48,606 nucleotides of DNA from a virus, in IMG/VR virus record IMGVR_UViG_3300047586_000069, positions 1 to 48,606 of that record; one strand, 5' to 3'. Shown one piece after another: positions 22,752 to 29,526 of this stretch. Made by a program: the position numbers and the translations under genes. Position 1 is the stretch's first letter. Each line of letters starts with the position of its first letter. The notes beneath the pieces were generated by a model. The model saw only the letters and a program-made list of their open reading frames with translations, was not told the origin of the DNA and did no database searches.

Positions 22752-23825
22752 ATGACAACACAGATAGATTACCATTTCAGTTTGACGCCCTATGACGTAA
22801 ACGATGGCGTCACGATTCCATATTTTAAGGCACATAACTTCAATACAGCGCAGTTGATCGTGCCGGATACGGGCATTTACAGTTACGAAATCAACAAAAT
22901 AAAATCGCTAGGAATCCCAAATGTTATTGTCGACATTGAACAACCGATTTGGACGGGAGGCGCCCAGCAAGGAACACCGATCTCAAATTTCGCTAGCTAT
23001 CTTGCGCAACTCAAGAGCGTTGGAGTAACTAAGGTCGCATCAGAAGGGGGACGTCCCGGCGATCTCGATTTCATAGCCAAGTACTTCCCGAAAGGTTATA
23101 TGAACTACAACTGCGATCAATGCGGCCTCTGGAAGGATTTTTACAAGCACCCCACAACGTTCGCGAATTCTTGGGAATCATATTATACATGGCAATGGCC
23201 TGCAATTCAAAAAGGAGTGCAGGAATCAGCGCCGCTCGGTATAAAGAACGGAATCCTTGCTGGAGTTTGGGGCGGCTCAGAGAATCCAATATTAGCCGAC
23301 ACTAAAGCTGGTTCGTCAAACGTCACATATTTCAGCGAAGCAGATTGGATCAATACACACGGCGGCCTAGACCATTTCGCAGTATGGGGCGGTTTGAATC
23401 CTTACATGCTTGGTAGGTACAAAGATTTAGAATTCGAGGCGATCGTAGCGAAGATGCAATCAGTATATCCACCACGAGGAACACAACCAACACAGCCAAA
23501 AATAGAAACAAAAGCATTACTAACAGTATCGAACCCCGATCCGATGTTCAACGAGCAGGTAAAATTTATAGCCACTATCAGTGATAAAACGAATAAACCA
23601 CTCGCAAAGCCTATTCAGATTTGGCACACGCTTTGCGAACCAGCCAAGGGTAACGTCCGGTATAATGATGTCACAGGTCAGACCGATATAACAGGTCATG
23701 CAGTATTTAACCAGACCTTTAAAGCAGGTCACGCAGAGCGCGGGTATTATGTAACTTTCGAAGGAGACTCGACACATAAGGAATCAACGAGTCCTAAACT
23801 TGCTGTTTACGTGCACAGGAAATGA
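22752..23825 (+). CDS. TIM-barrel glycosidase-like protein with Ig-like domain
   Basis: A 357-residue protein; no signal peptide. Residues 1-240 show alternating strands and helices of a TIM barrel, with NVIVDIEQPIW (Asp-x-Glu at a strand end, as in GH18/GH25-type enzymes), VASEGGRPGD, MNYNCDQCG, WQWPAIQ and DHFAVWGGL. Residues 260-357 form an Ig-like domain (ALLTVSNPDPMFNEQVKF, VTGQTDITGHAVFNQTF). This suggests a surface or cell-wall glycan-active enzyme, or a fibre-like lysin. It lies amid early-type genes and not with the lysis module. Catalysis is inferred from fold pattern only. Confidence 0.55.
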   Translation: MTTQIDYHFSLTPYDVNDGVTIPYFKAHNFNTAQLIVPDTGIYSYEINKIKSLGIPNVIVDIEQPIWTGGAQQGTPISNFASYLAQLKSVGVTKVASEGGRPGDLDFIAKYFPKGYMNYNCDQCGLWKDFYKHPTTFANSWESYYTWQWPAIQKGVQESAPLGIKNGILAGVWGGSENPILADTKAGSSNVTYFSEADWINTHGGLDHFAVWGGLNPYMLGRYKDLEFEAIVAKMQSVYPPRGTQPTQPKIETKALLTVSNPDPMFNEQVKFIATISDKTNKPLAKPIQIWHTLCEPAKGNVRYNDVTGQTDITGHAVFNQTFKAGHAERGYYVTFEGDSTHKESTSPKLAVYVHRK

Positions 23826-24065
23826 CTCCTGACGATTATCTTAAGATCGTTCGGCGGACTAGTTAGAGAAGGAGGGCCATGCACGCGCGAGGAAGTGAGC
23901 GCCATTGCCAAGAGGAGCAGGTCACAGACGGCGAAGGCACTCAAGAAACTCTGCGAGCGAGATGACCTTGGAAGGATGTACACAAAATGCAACTGCAAGA
24001 TAGTCTATTATTTTTTAAAGGAGGCTAAATCAAATGAAGATGTCAGCAGGCCCTTCTCGGTTTAA
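23822..24065 (+). pseudogene. Winged-helix gene broken by a +1 shift (or shorter ACG-started gene)
   Basis: ATG 23822 encodes MTPDDYLKIVRR and then stops at 23864. The overlapping frame from 23859 encodes LVREGGPCTREEVSAIAKRS... and ends KIVYYFLKEAK, matching the intact paralogue at 25161 (...LDSPCTAKELAEAANKAI...IRYYLKDIK). Removing one base near 23858 would join the halves at the expected place. The downstream frame also has GGAGG plus seven bases plus ACG (23883), so a shortened product cannot be excluded. A sequencing error would also explain it. Confidence 0.5.
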
Positions 24066-24393
24066 GACACGGATAATTAAAGACGAGACAGACCAAAACG
24101 GAGAACCAAAAGTTCTAGTGGTAAGGGACCATTCACCAGATGCGCGTTATCCTATAGAACTCGACGTCGCCGATTCGCCAAACAAGTTGATGGCTATGAA
24201 GTATGATGCTGTCTTTGGAGCATTGCATTATCTGGAATTCCGGCGCAAGTGGTGGATTGAACATATTGGGATCCACCTTCGTAAGATTAAGGATATAGAA
24301 GTGCTTGATGAAATCTTTGTAGTTGAAGGCAGAATAAAAAAGGAGATAGATGCCTTTAGCAAAAGCAAAATGATAAAGGAGGTTAAAAGATGA
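24034..24393 (+). CDS. 119-residue protein of unknown function
   Basis: ATG 24034 follows AAAGGAGGCTAAATCAA. N-terminal beta segment (RFKTRIIKDE, PKVLVVRDHSPDARYPIELD) and a C-terminal charged helical half (RRKWWIEHIGIHLRKIKDIE). It overlaps the broken winged-helix gene and the next gene. No family recognised. Confidence 0.55.
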   Translation: MKMSAGPSRFKTRIIKDETDQNGEPKVLVVRDHSPDARYPIELDVADSPNKLMAMKYDAVFGALHYLEFRRKWWIEHIGIHLRKIKDIEVLDEIFVVEGRIKKEIDAFSKSKMIKEVKR

Positions 24394-24494
24394 TTCCCGA
24401 GTTATTATTTTGGCCTGTGATTCAATACCTCCCGACTGAGTTAATTATAAAGTGGATAGTGGTCTTTCTCTGGTTTCTCTCGTTTTGGAAGTGA
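24390..24494 (+). CDS. 34-residue membrane microprotein
   Basis: AAAGGAGG precedes ATG 24390. Nearly all hydrophobic (LLFWPVIQYL, IIKWIVVFLWFLSFWK). Overlaps the end of the previous gene. Probably membrane-inserted; function unknown. Confidence 0.45.
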   Translation: MIPELLFWPVIQYLPTELIIKWIVVFLWFLSFWK

Positions 24495-24502
24495 TACAAA
24501 AA

Positions 24503-24724
24503 ATGGAAATCCTCAAACGCGAACATAACGAACTCAACTATCTGGAACTGATTGAAACGCTTGAGGCTACAGCAAAGGATCCAGAGTTCCCGAGATTTAG
24601 TGAATTCTCAGTCATAATCATCGCGCAAAAGCCTAAAGAAAAAGAACCTAGAACATTTCAAAGATTTAGAGGCGCAGAATCGGAATTAGGATCAGAACCA
24701 AAGACGTTTGGCAAAACTGACTAA
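24503..24724 (+). CDS. 73-residue protein, paralogue of 20901-21065
   Basis: Starts MEILKREHNELNYLELIETL and has FSEFSVIIIAQKP, parallel to the 20901 gene; the C-terminus is extended by a charged tail. ATG 24503 is chosen by homology to the paralogue's N-terminus; an upstream GTG at 24452 is in frame. Function unknown. Confidence 0.55.
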   Translation: MEILKREHNELNYLELIETLEATAKDPEFPRFSEFSVIIIAQKPKEKEPRTFQRFRGAESELGSEPKTFGKTD

Positions 24725-24738
24725 ATTAGCAAAAGCAG

Positions 24739-24876
24739 ATGAGAAAAAATAAACCCAAACCCAGAAAATACAAGATCGATTGCTTTGATCCGATTCTTTG
24801 GATATTAGTCGTCTGGCTAGTCAGCACAATATCGGTTCTCAATATTTTGGGGTCCGATAGCGTCAGGCGTGGTTAA
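24739..24876 (+). CDS. 45-residue single-pass membrane protein
   Basis: Basic N-terminus (RKNKPKPRKYK) then a hydrophobic segment (ILWILVVWLVSTISVLNIL). Its 3' end overlaps the next hydrophobic frame by eight bases, so the two may be coupled or derive from one two-segment protein. Confidence 0.4.
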   Translation: MRKNKPKPRKYKIDCFDPILWILVVWLVSTISVLNILGSDSVRRG

Positions 24877-24940
24877 CGTAATTATAGCCATCGGACTCGT
24901 GATCTTGATAGGCATCCTGATAAGAACTAAGAAGAGGTGA
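24869..24940 (+). CDS. 23-residue hydrophobic peptide
   Basis: GTG start overlapping the previous gene; VVNVIIAIGLVILIGILIRT followed by KKR. A typical one-segment membrane peptide. Whether separate or joined by frameshifting to 24739 is unclear. Confidence 0.3.
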   Translation: MVNVIIAIGLVILIGILIRTKKR

Positions 24941-24949
24941 TCGGATAAG

Positions 24950-25126
24950 TTGCTCGACGCGCCAATACATTGTCCAAAGTGCGGAAAGTCGATACGAGCC
25001 AAATATCACTTGATTGAAAAGAATGGGGCATATATACTTTCACTAACCTGTCCGTTTTGCATTTTTAAAGGCGACATCGACCTAAGTCGAAAAGAGAAGT
25101 TACAAAACGAGGAACTAGAAAAGTGA
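24950..25126 (+). CDS. 58-residue zinc-ribbon protein, TTG start
   Basis: AGAAGAGGTGATC precedes TTG 24950. CPKCGKSI and CPFCIFKG form a ribbon with about 28 residues between pairs; a charged C-terminal helix follows. It resembles ribbons of transcription-related proteins, but function is not clear. Confidence 0.6.
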   Translation: MLDAPIHCPKCGKSIRAKYHLIEKNGAYILSLTCPFCIFKGDIDLSRKEKLQNEELEK

Positions 25127-25160
25127 GTCAAGAAAATTTAGAAGATTCTTAGAAGAGTAA

Positions 25161-25379
25161 ATGACAACACGCAAACTCGAGAGTTACATAAACGTGATGC
25201 GGCAACTTGACAGTCCTTGCACAGCGAAGGAACTGGCAGAGGCGGCGAACAAAGCTATTCCCGCAACTCGACTCGCTCTATTTAAACTCTGCAAAAACGG
25301 TTCTGTCGGACGGAAACTGATGCCGGGGAATGGGACTCGAATAAGGTACTACCTCAAAGACATCAAGGAAAACAAATGA
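25161..25379 (+). CDS. Winged-helix DNA-binding protein
   Basis: A 72-residue winged helix: helix 1 KLESYINVMRQL, PCTAKELAEAANKAI helix-turn, recognition helix ATRLALFKLCKNG, wing GNGTRIRYYL. It is the intact paralogue of the broken gene at 23822. It overlaps the start of the YkgJ-family gene by four bases. Probably a repressor or other transcription factor of the virus. Confidence 0.7.
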   Translation: MTTRKLESYINVMRQLDSPCTAKELAEAANKAIPATRLALFKLCKNGSVGRKLMPGNGTRIRYYLKDIKENK

Positions 25380-26248
25380 ATTACGGCGAACTGTTTAGCA
25401 TGGACGATAACAACTCGGCATTGCGCAAAGCGCTACTAAAGAAGGTCATAGAAGAACTGAAAGATCAGAATCTCGATGAATCAATTCTTTCAAAGGTTCC
25501 AGAGTTCGTTAATCAACATATAACAAACGGCGTGCCTGAATATATGCTAATCGATTTTCTTGAAGGTTCGGGACCCAACCCAGGCGCAAAAAAGACGACT
25601 TTGGATTATTGCGCGGATTGTCGCGACGCGCCTTGCTGCACTCAGAACGATCCGATCGCGGTTTCTTATGATGACGTCAAACGGTTAGCAAAAGGCTTTA
25701 GGAAATCGTCGAAGTATGTCATCAAGAAATATTTAATTCACTACAATCCGATGGAGGTCCCGAGCATCACTCATAAGATAAAAAAAGCGCGTCCTTGTCA
25801 GTGGTTATCCAAATCTAAATCTAAAGACAAAGACAAAGACAATAAATGCACCGTTTACGACTCGCGACCCAATGTATGTCGAATTTATCCCTTGTCTCTC
25901 AGGCTAGCGAAATCCCCAGCAGGTAGGATAGAACTCGCTGCAGGCGTTTCAAGTTACTGTAACGTAGCGTTTAACATGATGAAATTCGGCGTCGAGCGGA
26001 TGGTTATACGTGAAAACTTTAAGATCGCGCATCCTGAAGAATACGCTGTTTTAGAGAGCACTGCAGCATCGATATTGCCAACTCAGAAAGGTCTTGAGGC
26101 TATGGGGCAGATGGACAGGGCGCGATTACTCAGAACGGCGAATGAGATTTTTTTCAATGGACTAGCAAAATGGTTAGAAGAGACGAACACAGTATTTGAT
26201 TATGCTGAGAATATTAACGAACGATTAGAATTGAGAAAGGAGGCTTGA
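25376..26248 (+). CDS. YkgJ-family Cys-cluster protein
   Basis: A 290-residue protein. Cys pattern of the YkgJ/FliB-like family: YCADCRDAPCC (about 79), then PCQWL, then NKCTVYDSRPNVCRIYPLSL and a later CNVAF. Known or proposed members bind metal or an iron-sulfur cluster, and FliB methylates flagellin lysines; the reaction here is unknown. N-terminal 70 residues are helical and not part of the family core. The Lys/Ser/Asp-rich linker KSKSKDKDKD reflects a simple DNA repeat. It may modify a surface or virion protein, but this is speculative. Confidence 0.7.
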   Translation: MNYGELFSMDDNNSALRKALLKKVIEELKDQNLDESILSKVPEFVNQHITNGVPEYMLIDFLEGSGPNPGAKKTTLDYCADCRDAPCCTQNDPIAVSYDDVKRLAKGFRKSSKYVIKKYLIHYNPMEVPSITHKIKKARPCQWLSKSKSKDKDKDNKCTVYDSRPNVCRIYPLSLRLAKSPAGRIELAAGVSSYCNVAFNMMKFGVERMVIRENFKIAHPEEYAVLESTAASILPTQKGLEAMGQMDRARLLRTANEIFFNGLAKWLEETNTVFDYAENINERLELRKEA

Positions 26249-26251
26249 ATA

Positions 26252-26563
26252 ATGGGTAAAACGGATAACCAGTATTCATTGCTCGCACTACTTGAAGATC
26301 CCCCGCAGAAAGGACACTGTTACTATTTTGGTAGCAGCACTTTTGTAGGTCGCTGTCTTAATTGTACAGAGTCGGTGATAACAAAACATGATGGAAAAAC
26401 ATACATGGTCTGTTTCGCATTCGACAACAATTATAAACAGTTTAACGCAATGGTGGCTAGAGAGTTAGAAGTCAGTGAGGAATCGTTTAAGGCATACGAA
26501 GCATGGCGCTATTTTTGGGCGGTAAAAGAACCTGCGGATTTGAAGAATGGAAATATCATTTGA
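26252..26563 (+). CDS. 103-residue protein with Cys pair
   Basis: Contains HCYYFGSSTFVGRCLNC and MVCFAFDN; the cysteines and histidine may bind zinc. The C-terminal half is helical (EVSEESFKAYEAWRYFWAVK). It starts three bases after the previous stop. Function unknown. Confidence 0.55.
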   Translation: MGKTDNQYSLLALLEDPPQKGHCYYFGSSTFVGRCLNCTESVITKHDGKTYMVCFAFDNNYKQFNAMVARELEVSEESFKAYEAWRYFWAVKEPADLKNGNII

Positions 26564-26577
26564 AGGAGGTTTAATTA

Positions 26578-27057
26578 ATGGACAATGGAATGAACACTAA
26601 AACCGAAATAGGAACAGAAATAGAACCGGAAGCACCGAAGTTGAACAAACTCTTAGTTAAGATCATTGAGGGAGAAGTAGTTCAACTATATCAGATCGAC
26701 TTGGAGCCGTCTGACGAAGGAAAAGGCAGGCGCATAAAGAATTACGTAAATAGAACGATAGATTATGAACATTGGACTGAACCGCATAACCTTTGCTGGA
26801 AAGTGCCGGTGGGGGACTATCTCGTAGCACAGGGCCCTGACCTTTGGCTTGTCAACGTGAGAGAAACTAAAATCAAATGGCGAAATATGAAGGGCATTAT
26901 GCAAAACGTCACGGCGAGATGGAACAAACTCGTCGTAACCGATAAAGCGCCTGTTCTCATGCCGAACACCGAGGAAACCGGCATCTTGCAGGATGCAATT
27001 CAAAAATCAAAATCAGATTCACTCGGCAAAAAACGTTCGTCGAGGAAAAGAACATGA
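26578..27057 (+). CDS. 159-residue unknown protein
   Basis: AAGGAGGTTTAATTA precedes ATG 26578. Acidic N-terminus followed by a beta-rich domain (KLLVKIIEGEVVQLYQIDL, NLCWKVPVGDYLVAQGPDLW) and a basic Ser-rich tail (SDSLGKKRSSRKRT). No family recognised. Close to minor head genes, so a structural role is possible. Confidence 0.5.
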   Translation: MDNGMNTKTEIGTEIEPEAPKLNKLLVKIIEGEVVQLYQIDLEPSDEGKGRRIKNYVNRTIDYEHWTEPHNLCWKVPVGDYLVAQGPDLWLVNVRETKIKWRNMKGIMQNVTARWNKLVVTDKAPVLMPNTEETGILQDAIQKSKSDSLGKKRSSRKRT

Positions 27058-27275
27058 GTATATCTATGTTATGTGAATCCTGTAAAAATTGGGTCCTCAA
27101 ACAAAAAGTCAAACGATCCAGCACTACTATAACTGCCTCTTATTATGGGGGCAGTATGACGACACAACGCCCTAGTTTCACAGAGGATACAATGGACTGC
27201 GTTAAGGATTATGAATGGTTGATCAACAACGAATGCGACGATTACAAAGAGAAGGAACGAGTAAATAATGACTGA
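27054..27275 (+). CDS. 73-residue protein with CxxC
   Basis: Overlaps the previous gene by four bases (ATGA). Starts MSISMLCESCKNWV, with later single cysteines (MDCVKDYEW, NNECDDYK), similar to other small Cys proteins of the genome. Function unknown. Confidence 0.5.
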   Translation: MSISMLCESCKNWVLKQKVKRSSTTITASYYGGSMTTQRPSFTEDTMDCVKDYEWLINNECDDYKEKERVNND

Positions 27276-27543
27276 AGAGAAAATCGTTAAAAAAGTTTGC
27301 GTGGACGTAGAAGTGCCAGTGAAAAAGTCCAGAGAGTGTCAGTTGTGTGGGGATCGGCTTACCAAACAAAATCGCGTAGAACTTTATGCTAAATTGCATG
27401 ATGGTGAGCTATATCTAGCCGGACAACTTTGCTTTTCTTGTTGGGAGCACTTGTTAACATCATCGGGAAAACGCGCAGCAGATTTTAAACACAACGCGAT
27501 TGAACAGAAAAAAATATTAGTAAATGCCAAAGCAGAAACTTAA
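27268..27543 (+). CDS. 91-residue zinc-ribbon protein
   Basis: CQLCGDRLTK and LCFSCWEHLL form a zinc ribbon about 30 residues apart, with a beta-rich middle. It overlaps the minor head gene by 20 bases, suggesting coupled translation. Function unknown. Confidence 0.6.
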   Translation: MTEEKIVKKVCVDVEVPVKKSRECQLCGDRLTKQNRVELYAKLHDGELYLAGQLCFSCWEHLLTSSGKRAADFKHNAIEQKKILVNAKAET

Positions 27544-28291
27544 ACCCTGGACTAAACAGCATCAACAGGTCGTCGAGAGACTGATCGCTCGGCATACAGA
27601 CATAATCAGAACGAACGTTTATGATCGCGAACTCTCTCCGACAGAAAAACTCATTAGAGACGTAGCAGTCGGGGCGACATTCGCGACCATAGTCGGAGCG
27701 ATCATTCTCAAACTTCCAACGCTAAACCCGAGATTTGCTGCTCTCTGGTACCCGGCCTTAAGAAACGTCTACGAGGGGACTGTCACCCAGGCGTCAGTTC
27801 TCGTTAGCGACATCGTCGGAGTGAAACCGCCCTTAGACATCCAAACTCTCGTCGATATGTACCTAAGGGATCAGGGAGCGCAGAACATCAAAGGAATACT
27901 CGAGGAAGACCAGAGATGGATGAGTGCAGTGCTTAGAAACGGTGCGCAGGAAGGCAAAGAAACAAGCGAGATCATCAAGGACATAACGACTCACTTTCCT
28001 GATTATAGCGAAGGCAGGGCCGGCACGATAGCGCGAACAGAGATTCACGCAGCTGACGGATACGCTTCAAATGAGATGATGAAAGACGCGGCTCCTGGAA
28101 TGCAAAAAAGGTGGATTTGTATGTTTCAGAATAGTCGCGACGCGCACATGGACGCGGACGGCCAGACGGTCGACCTTGAGGACGATTTCGAGGTCGGTGG
28201 AGAATCAATGGCGTATCCGGGCGGCGGTGACGATCCAGAAAACAATATAAATTGCCAGTGTATCGTCGAATACATTCCGAGAGGATCATGA
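27524..28291 (+). CDS. Minor head protein (SPP1 gp7/F-like)
   Basis: A 255-residue protein. Its C-terminus carries the phage head morphogenesis pattern: ARTEIHAADGYASNEMM, RWICMFQNSRDAHMDADGQTV, then GESMAYPGGGDDPENNINCQC with conserved Cys and Asn. An N-terminal hydrophobic stretch (AVGATFATIVGAIILKL, about 48-64) is unusual for the family. Minor head proteins sit near the portal and aid DNA entry or ejection. Normally this gene follows the portal gene; here it precedes the terminase by more than 700 bases including a tRNA. Confidence 0.8.
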   Translation: MPKQKLKPWTKQHQQVVERLIARHTDIIRTNVYDRELSPTEKLIRDVAVGATFATIVGAIILKLPTLNPRFAALWYPALRNVYEGTVTQASVLVSDIVGVKPPLDIQTLVDMYLRDQGAQNIKGILEEDQRWMSAVLRNGAQEGKETSEIIKDITTHFPDYSEGRAGTIARTEIHAADGYASNEMMKDAAPGMQKRWICMFQNSRDAHMDADGQTVDLEDDFEVGGESMAYPGGGDDPENNINCQCIVEYIPRGS

Positions 28292-28425
28292 CGAAACGTT
28301 CTAACGACTGTACACCTTGCAGATATTACATAAATGATCACTGCGAGAAGCAAGAAGTCGTTGACGCTCTCGGCTGGTGTCCAGAGTTCGCGAACCACTA
28401 TATCGAGAATATTCTCAAAAGGTGA
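28288..28425 (+). CDS. 45-residue Cys-rich protein
   Basis: ATG overlaps the minor head stop. CTPCRYYINDHCEKQE, with later WCPEFA, gives four cysteines spaced as in the family A proteins at 12951 and 13217. Function unknown. Confidence 0.55.
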   Translation: MTKRSNDCTPCRYYINDHCEKQEVVDALGWCPEFANHYIENILKR

Positions 28426-28428
28426 AAA

Positions 28429-28587
28429 ATGTTTAATATGTTATTTCTGCGTGGTCGGATGTATGCGATAGATCCGTTTTTACCCCACCACCGGCGGAGT
28501 AAGGTTAAAAGGGATGGTAATTTTAGAACTCATTATGCAAAGTATAGGTTTAAGGGCAGGATGTTGAGGTACCCCAAGTGGGTGTAA
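28429..28587 (+). CDS. 52-residue basic protein
   Basis: Begins three bases after the previous stop. Rich in Arg, His, Lys and Tyr (PHHRRSKVKRDGNFRTHYAK). Possibly nucleic-acid-binding. No family. Confidence 0.4.
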   Translation: MFNMLFLRGRMYAIDPFLPHHRRSKVKRDGNFRTHYAKYRFKGRMLRYPKWV

Positions 28588-28650
28588 AAAAAATAACTCT
28601 CGAACCGAGGTAACTGTAACTCGCAAAAAGCATCGTGAGAATACTGGCAT

Positions 28651-28741
28651 GGGCCTGTACCATAGTCTGGTCAAGTGGGACTGCCTCCAGAGCAGTTGAT
28701 GGGTCTCCATCACTTGGGTTCAAATCCCAACAGGCCCGCCA
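28651..28741 (+). tRNA. Class II tRNA, anticodon CCA, encoded CCA end
   Basis: Acceptor GGGCCTG/CAGGCCC (28651-28657, 28731-28737), D arm CCAT/GTGG with CTGGTCAA loop, anticodon stem ACTGC/GCAGT with loop CTCCAGA (anticodon CCA at 28687-28689, codon UGG), long variable arm TGATGG-GTCT-CCATCA (28697-28712), T arm TTGGG-TTCAAAT-CCCAA, discriminator G73 and an encoded CCA (28739-28741). All stems are complete. The anticodon is tryptophan's, but the long variable arm and G73 are those of archaeal serine tRNAs. CCA differs from the serine anticodon CGA by one base. Charging identity is therefore unclear. Confidence 0.85.
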
Positions 28742-29061
28742 ATAGTTTTAAAAATGCATCACAAAGATATATAAATTACCCTTTTTGTCAAGGTATAGTT
28801 GATTTTATAACAAGAAAAAATGTTCGGTTAGAGACACGTTCCGTTTATGTTTACTAAATCAAAATCTGATTATTTTTCGGTTTGAAGTCTTGGTAGGCTT
28901 CGTTTTGGGTAGTTTCTTATGGGTCAACATCGCGGCATTCACATTACACCAATAAGAAACTTGCTAATCTTCCTCCTTTAAATACTTTCAACCGCTTTAT
29001 TTTAAGCAAATATATATTAACTCTTAAATGAGCGTAGCTATTTTTTAATTTGTGCAAACGG
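28742..29061. other. Intergenic region between tRNA and terminase, with promoter
   Basis: AT-rich and without a supported gene. It contains the inverted repeat AGTTTCTTA/TAAGAAACT (28911-28919 and 28953-28961) and a TATA-like box AAATATATATTAA (about 29008-29020) some 45 bases before the small terminase start. This is probably the promoter of the packaging and head operon. Confidence 0.5.
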
Positions 29062-29526
29062 ATGACTGAACCTGAACCATGGCATCGCTTACCGAATGAA
29101 CGCTCTAAAGCATACCATCTTTTCTGTCTATATCGCGATATGGGGCCGCTTCGTTCACTCGAAAAACTCAGGCGGTCTATAGGGAAACAACAGGGTTACG
29201 CTTGGAATCTACAAAGATTCAGTTCTCGACATAGTTGGCAAGTACGGGTTCGGGCTTTTGATGACTACATTCTCAAACTCGAAGAAGTAGAGGCAATCCA
29301 GCGCATCAGGGACTTCAACAAGAAGCGTGCTGAACAAGCCGTAACGATGATGGATCAGGGGTTTGGCGTGATGGAAGGCGAATACTTGCAATCGGCCAAG
29401 GACAAGAACGACAGGTTCAAGTTGGGTTTCGACACGTTCCGCGCGATCCATAAACTAGATAAGGAGAAAGTCGAGCATAGCGGATCCGTTACCGTTGTTT
29501 TTTCTGACGAGGTGAAGGACGCTTGA
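29062..29526 (+). CDS. terS: Terminase small subunit
   Basis: A 154-residue protein directly upstream of, and overlapping, the large subunit. N-terminal HTH-like region (SKAYHLFCLYRDMGPLRSLE, KLRRSIGKQQGYAWNL with WQVRVRAFDDY) and a helical C-terminus, the usual layout of phage small terminases. It should recognise the packaging site. ATG 29062 is preferred; TTG 29050 is in frame. Identification is by pattern and position. Confidence 0.75.
   Translation: MTEPEPWHRLPNERSKAYHLFCLYRDMGPLRSLEKLRRSIGKQQGYAWNLQRFSSRHSWQVRVRAFDDYILKLEEVEAIQRIRDFNKKRAEQAVTMMDQGFGVMEGEYLQSAKDKNDRFKLGFDTFRAIHKLDKEKVEHSGSVTVVFSDEVKDA

Noticed and set aside
25808-25845. Simple repeat as regulatory element
   Set aside because: The KSKSKDKDKD-encoding short repeat is in frame inside the YkgJ-family gene and only makes a polar linker.
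28651-28741. Selenocysteine tRNA
   Set aside because: The anticodon loop resembles that of tRNA-Sec, but the anticodon is CCA, the acceptor stem has seven pairs and the D stem is short; tRNA-Sec has a longer acceptor and D stem.
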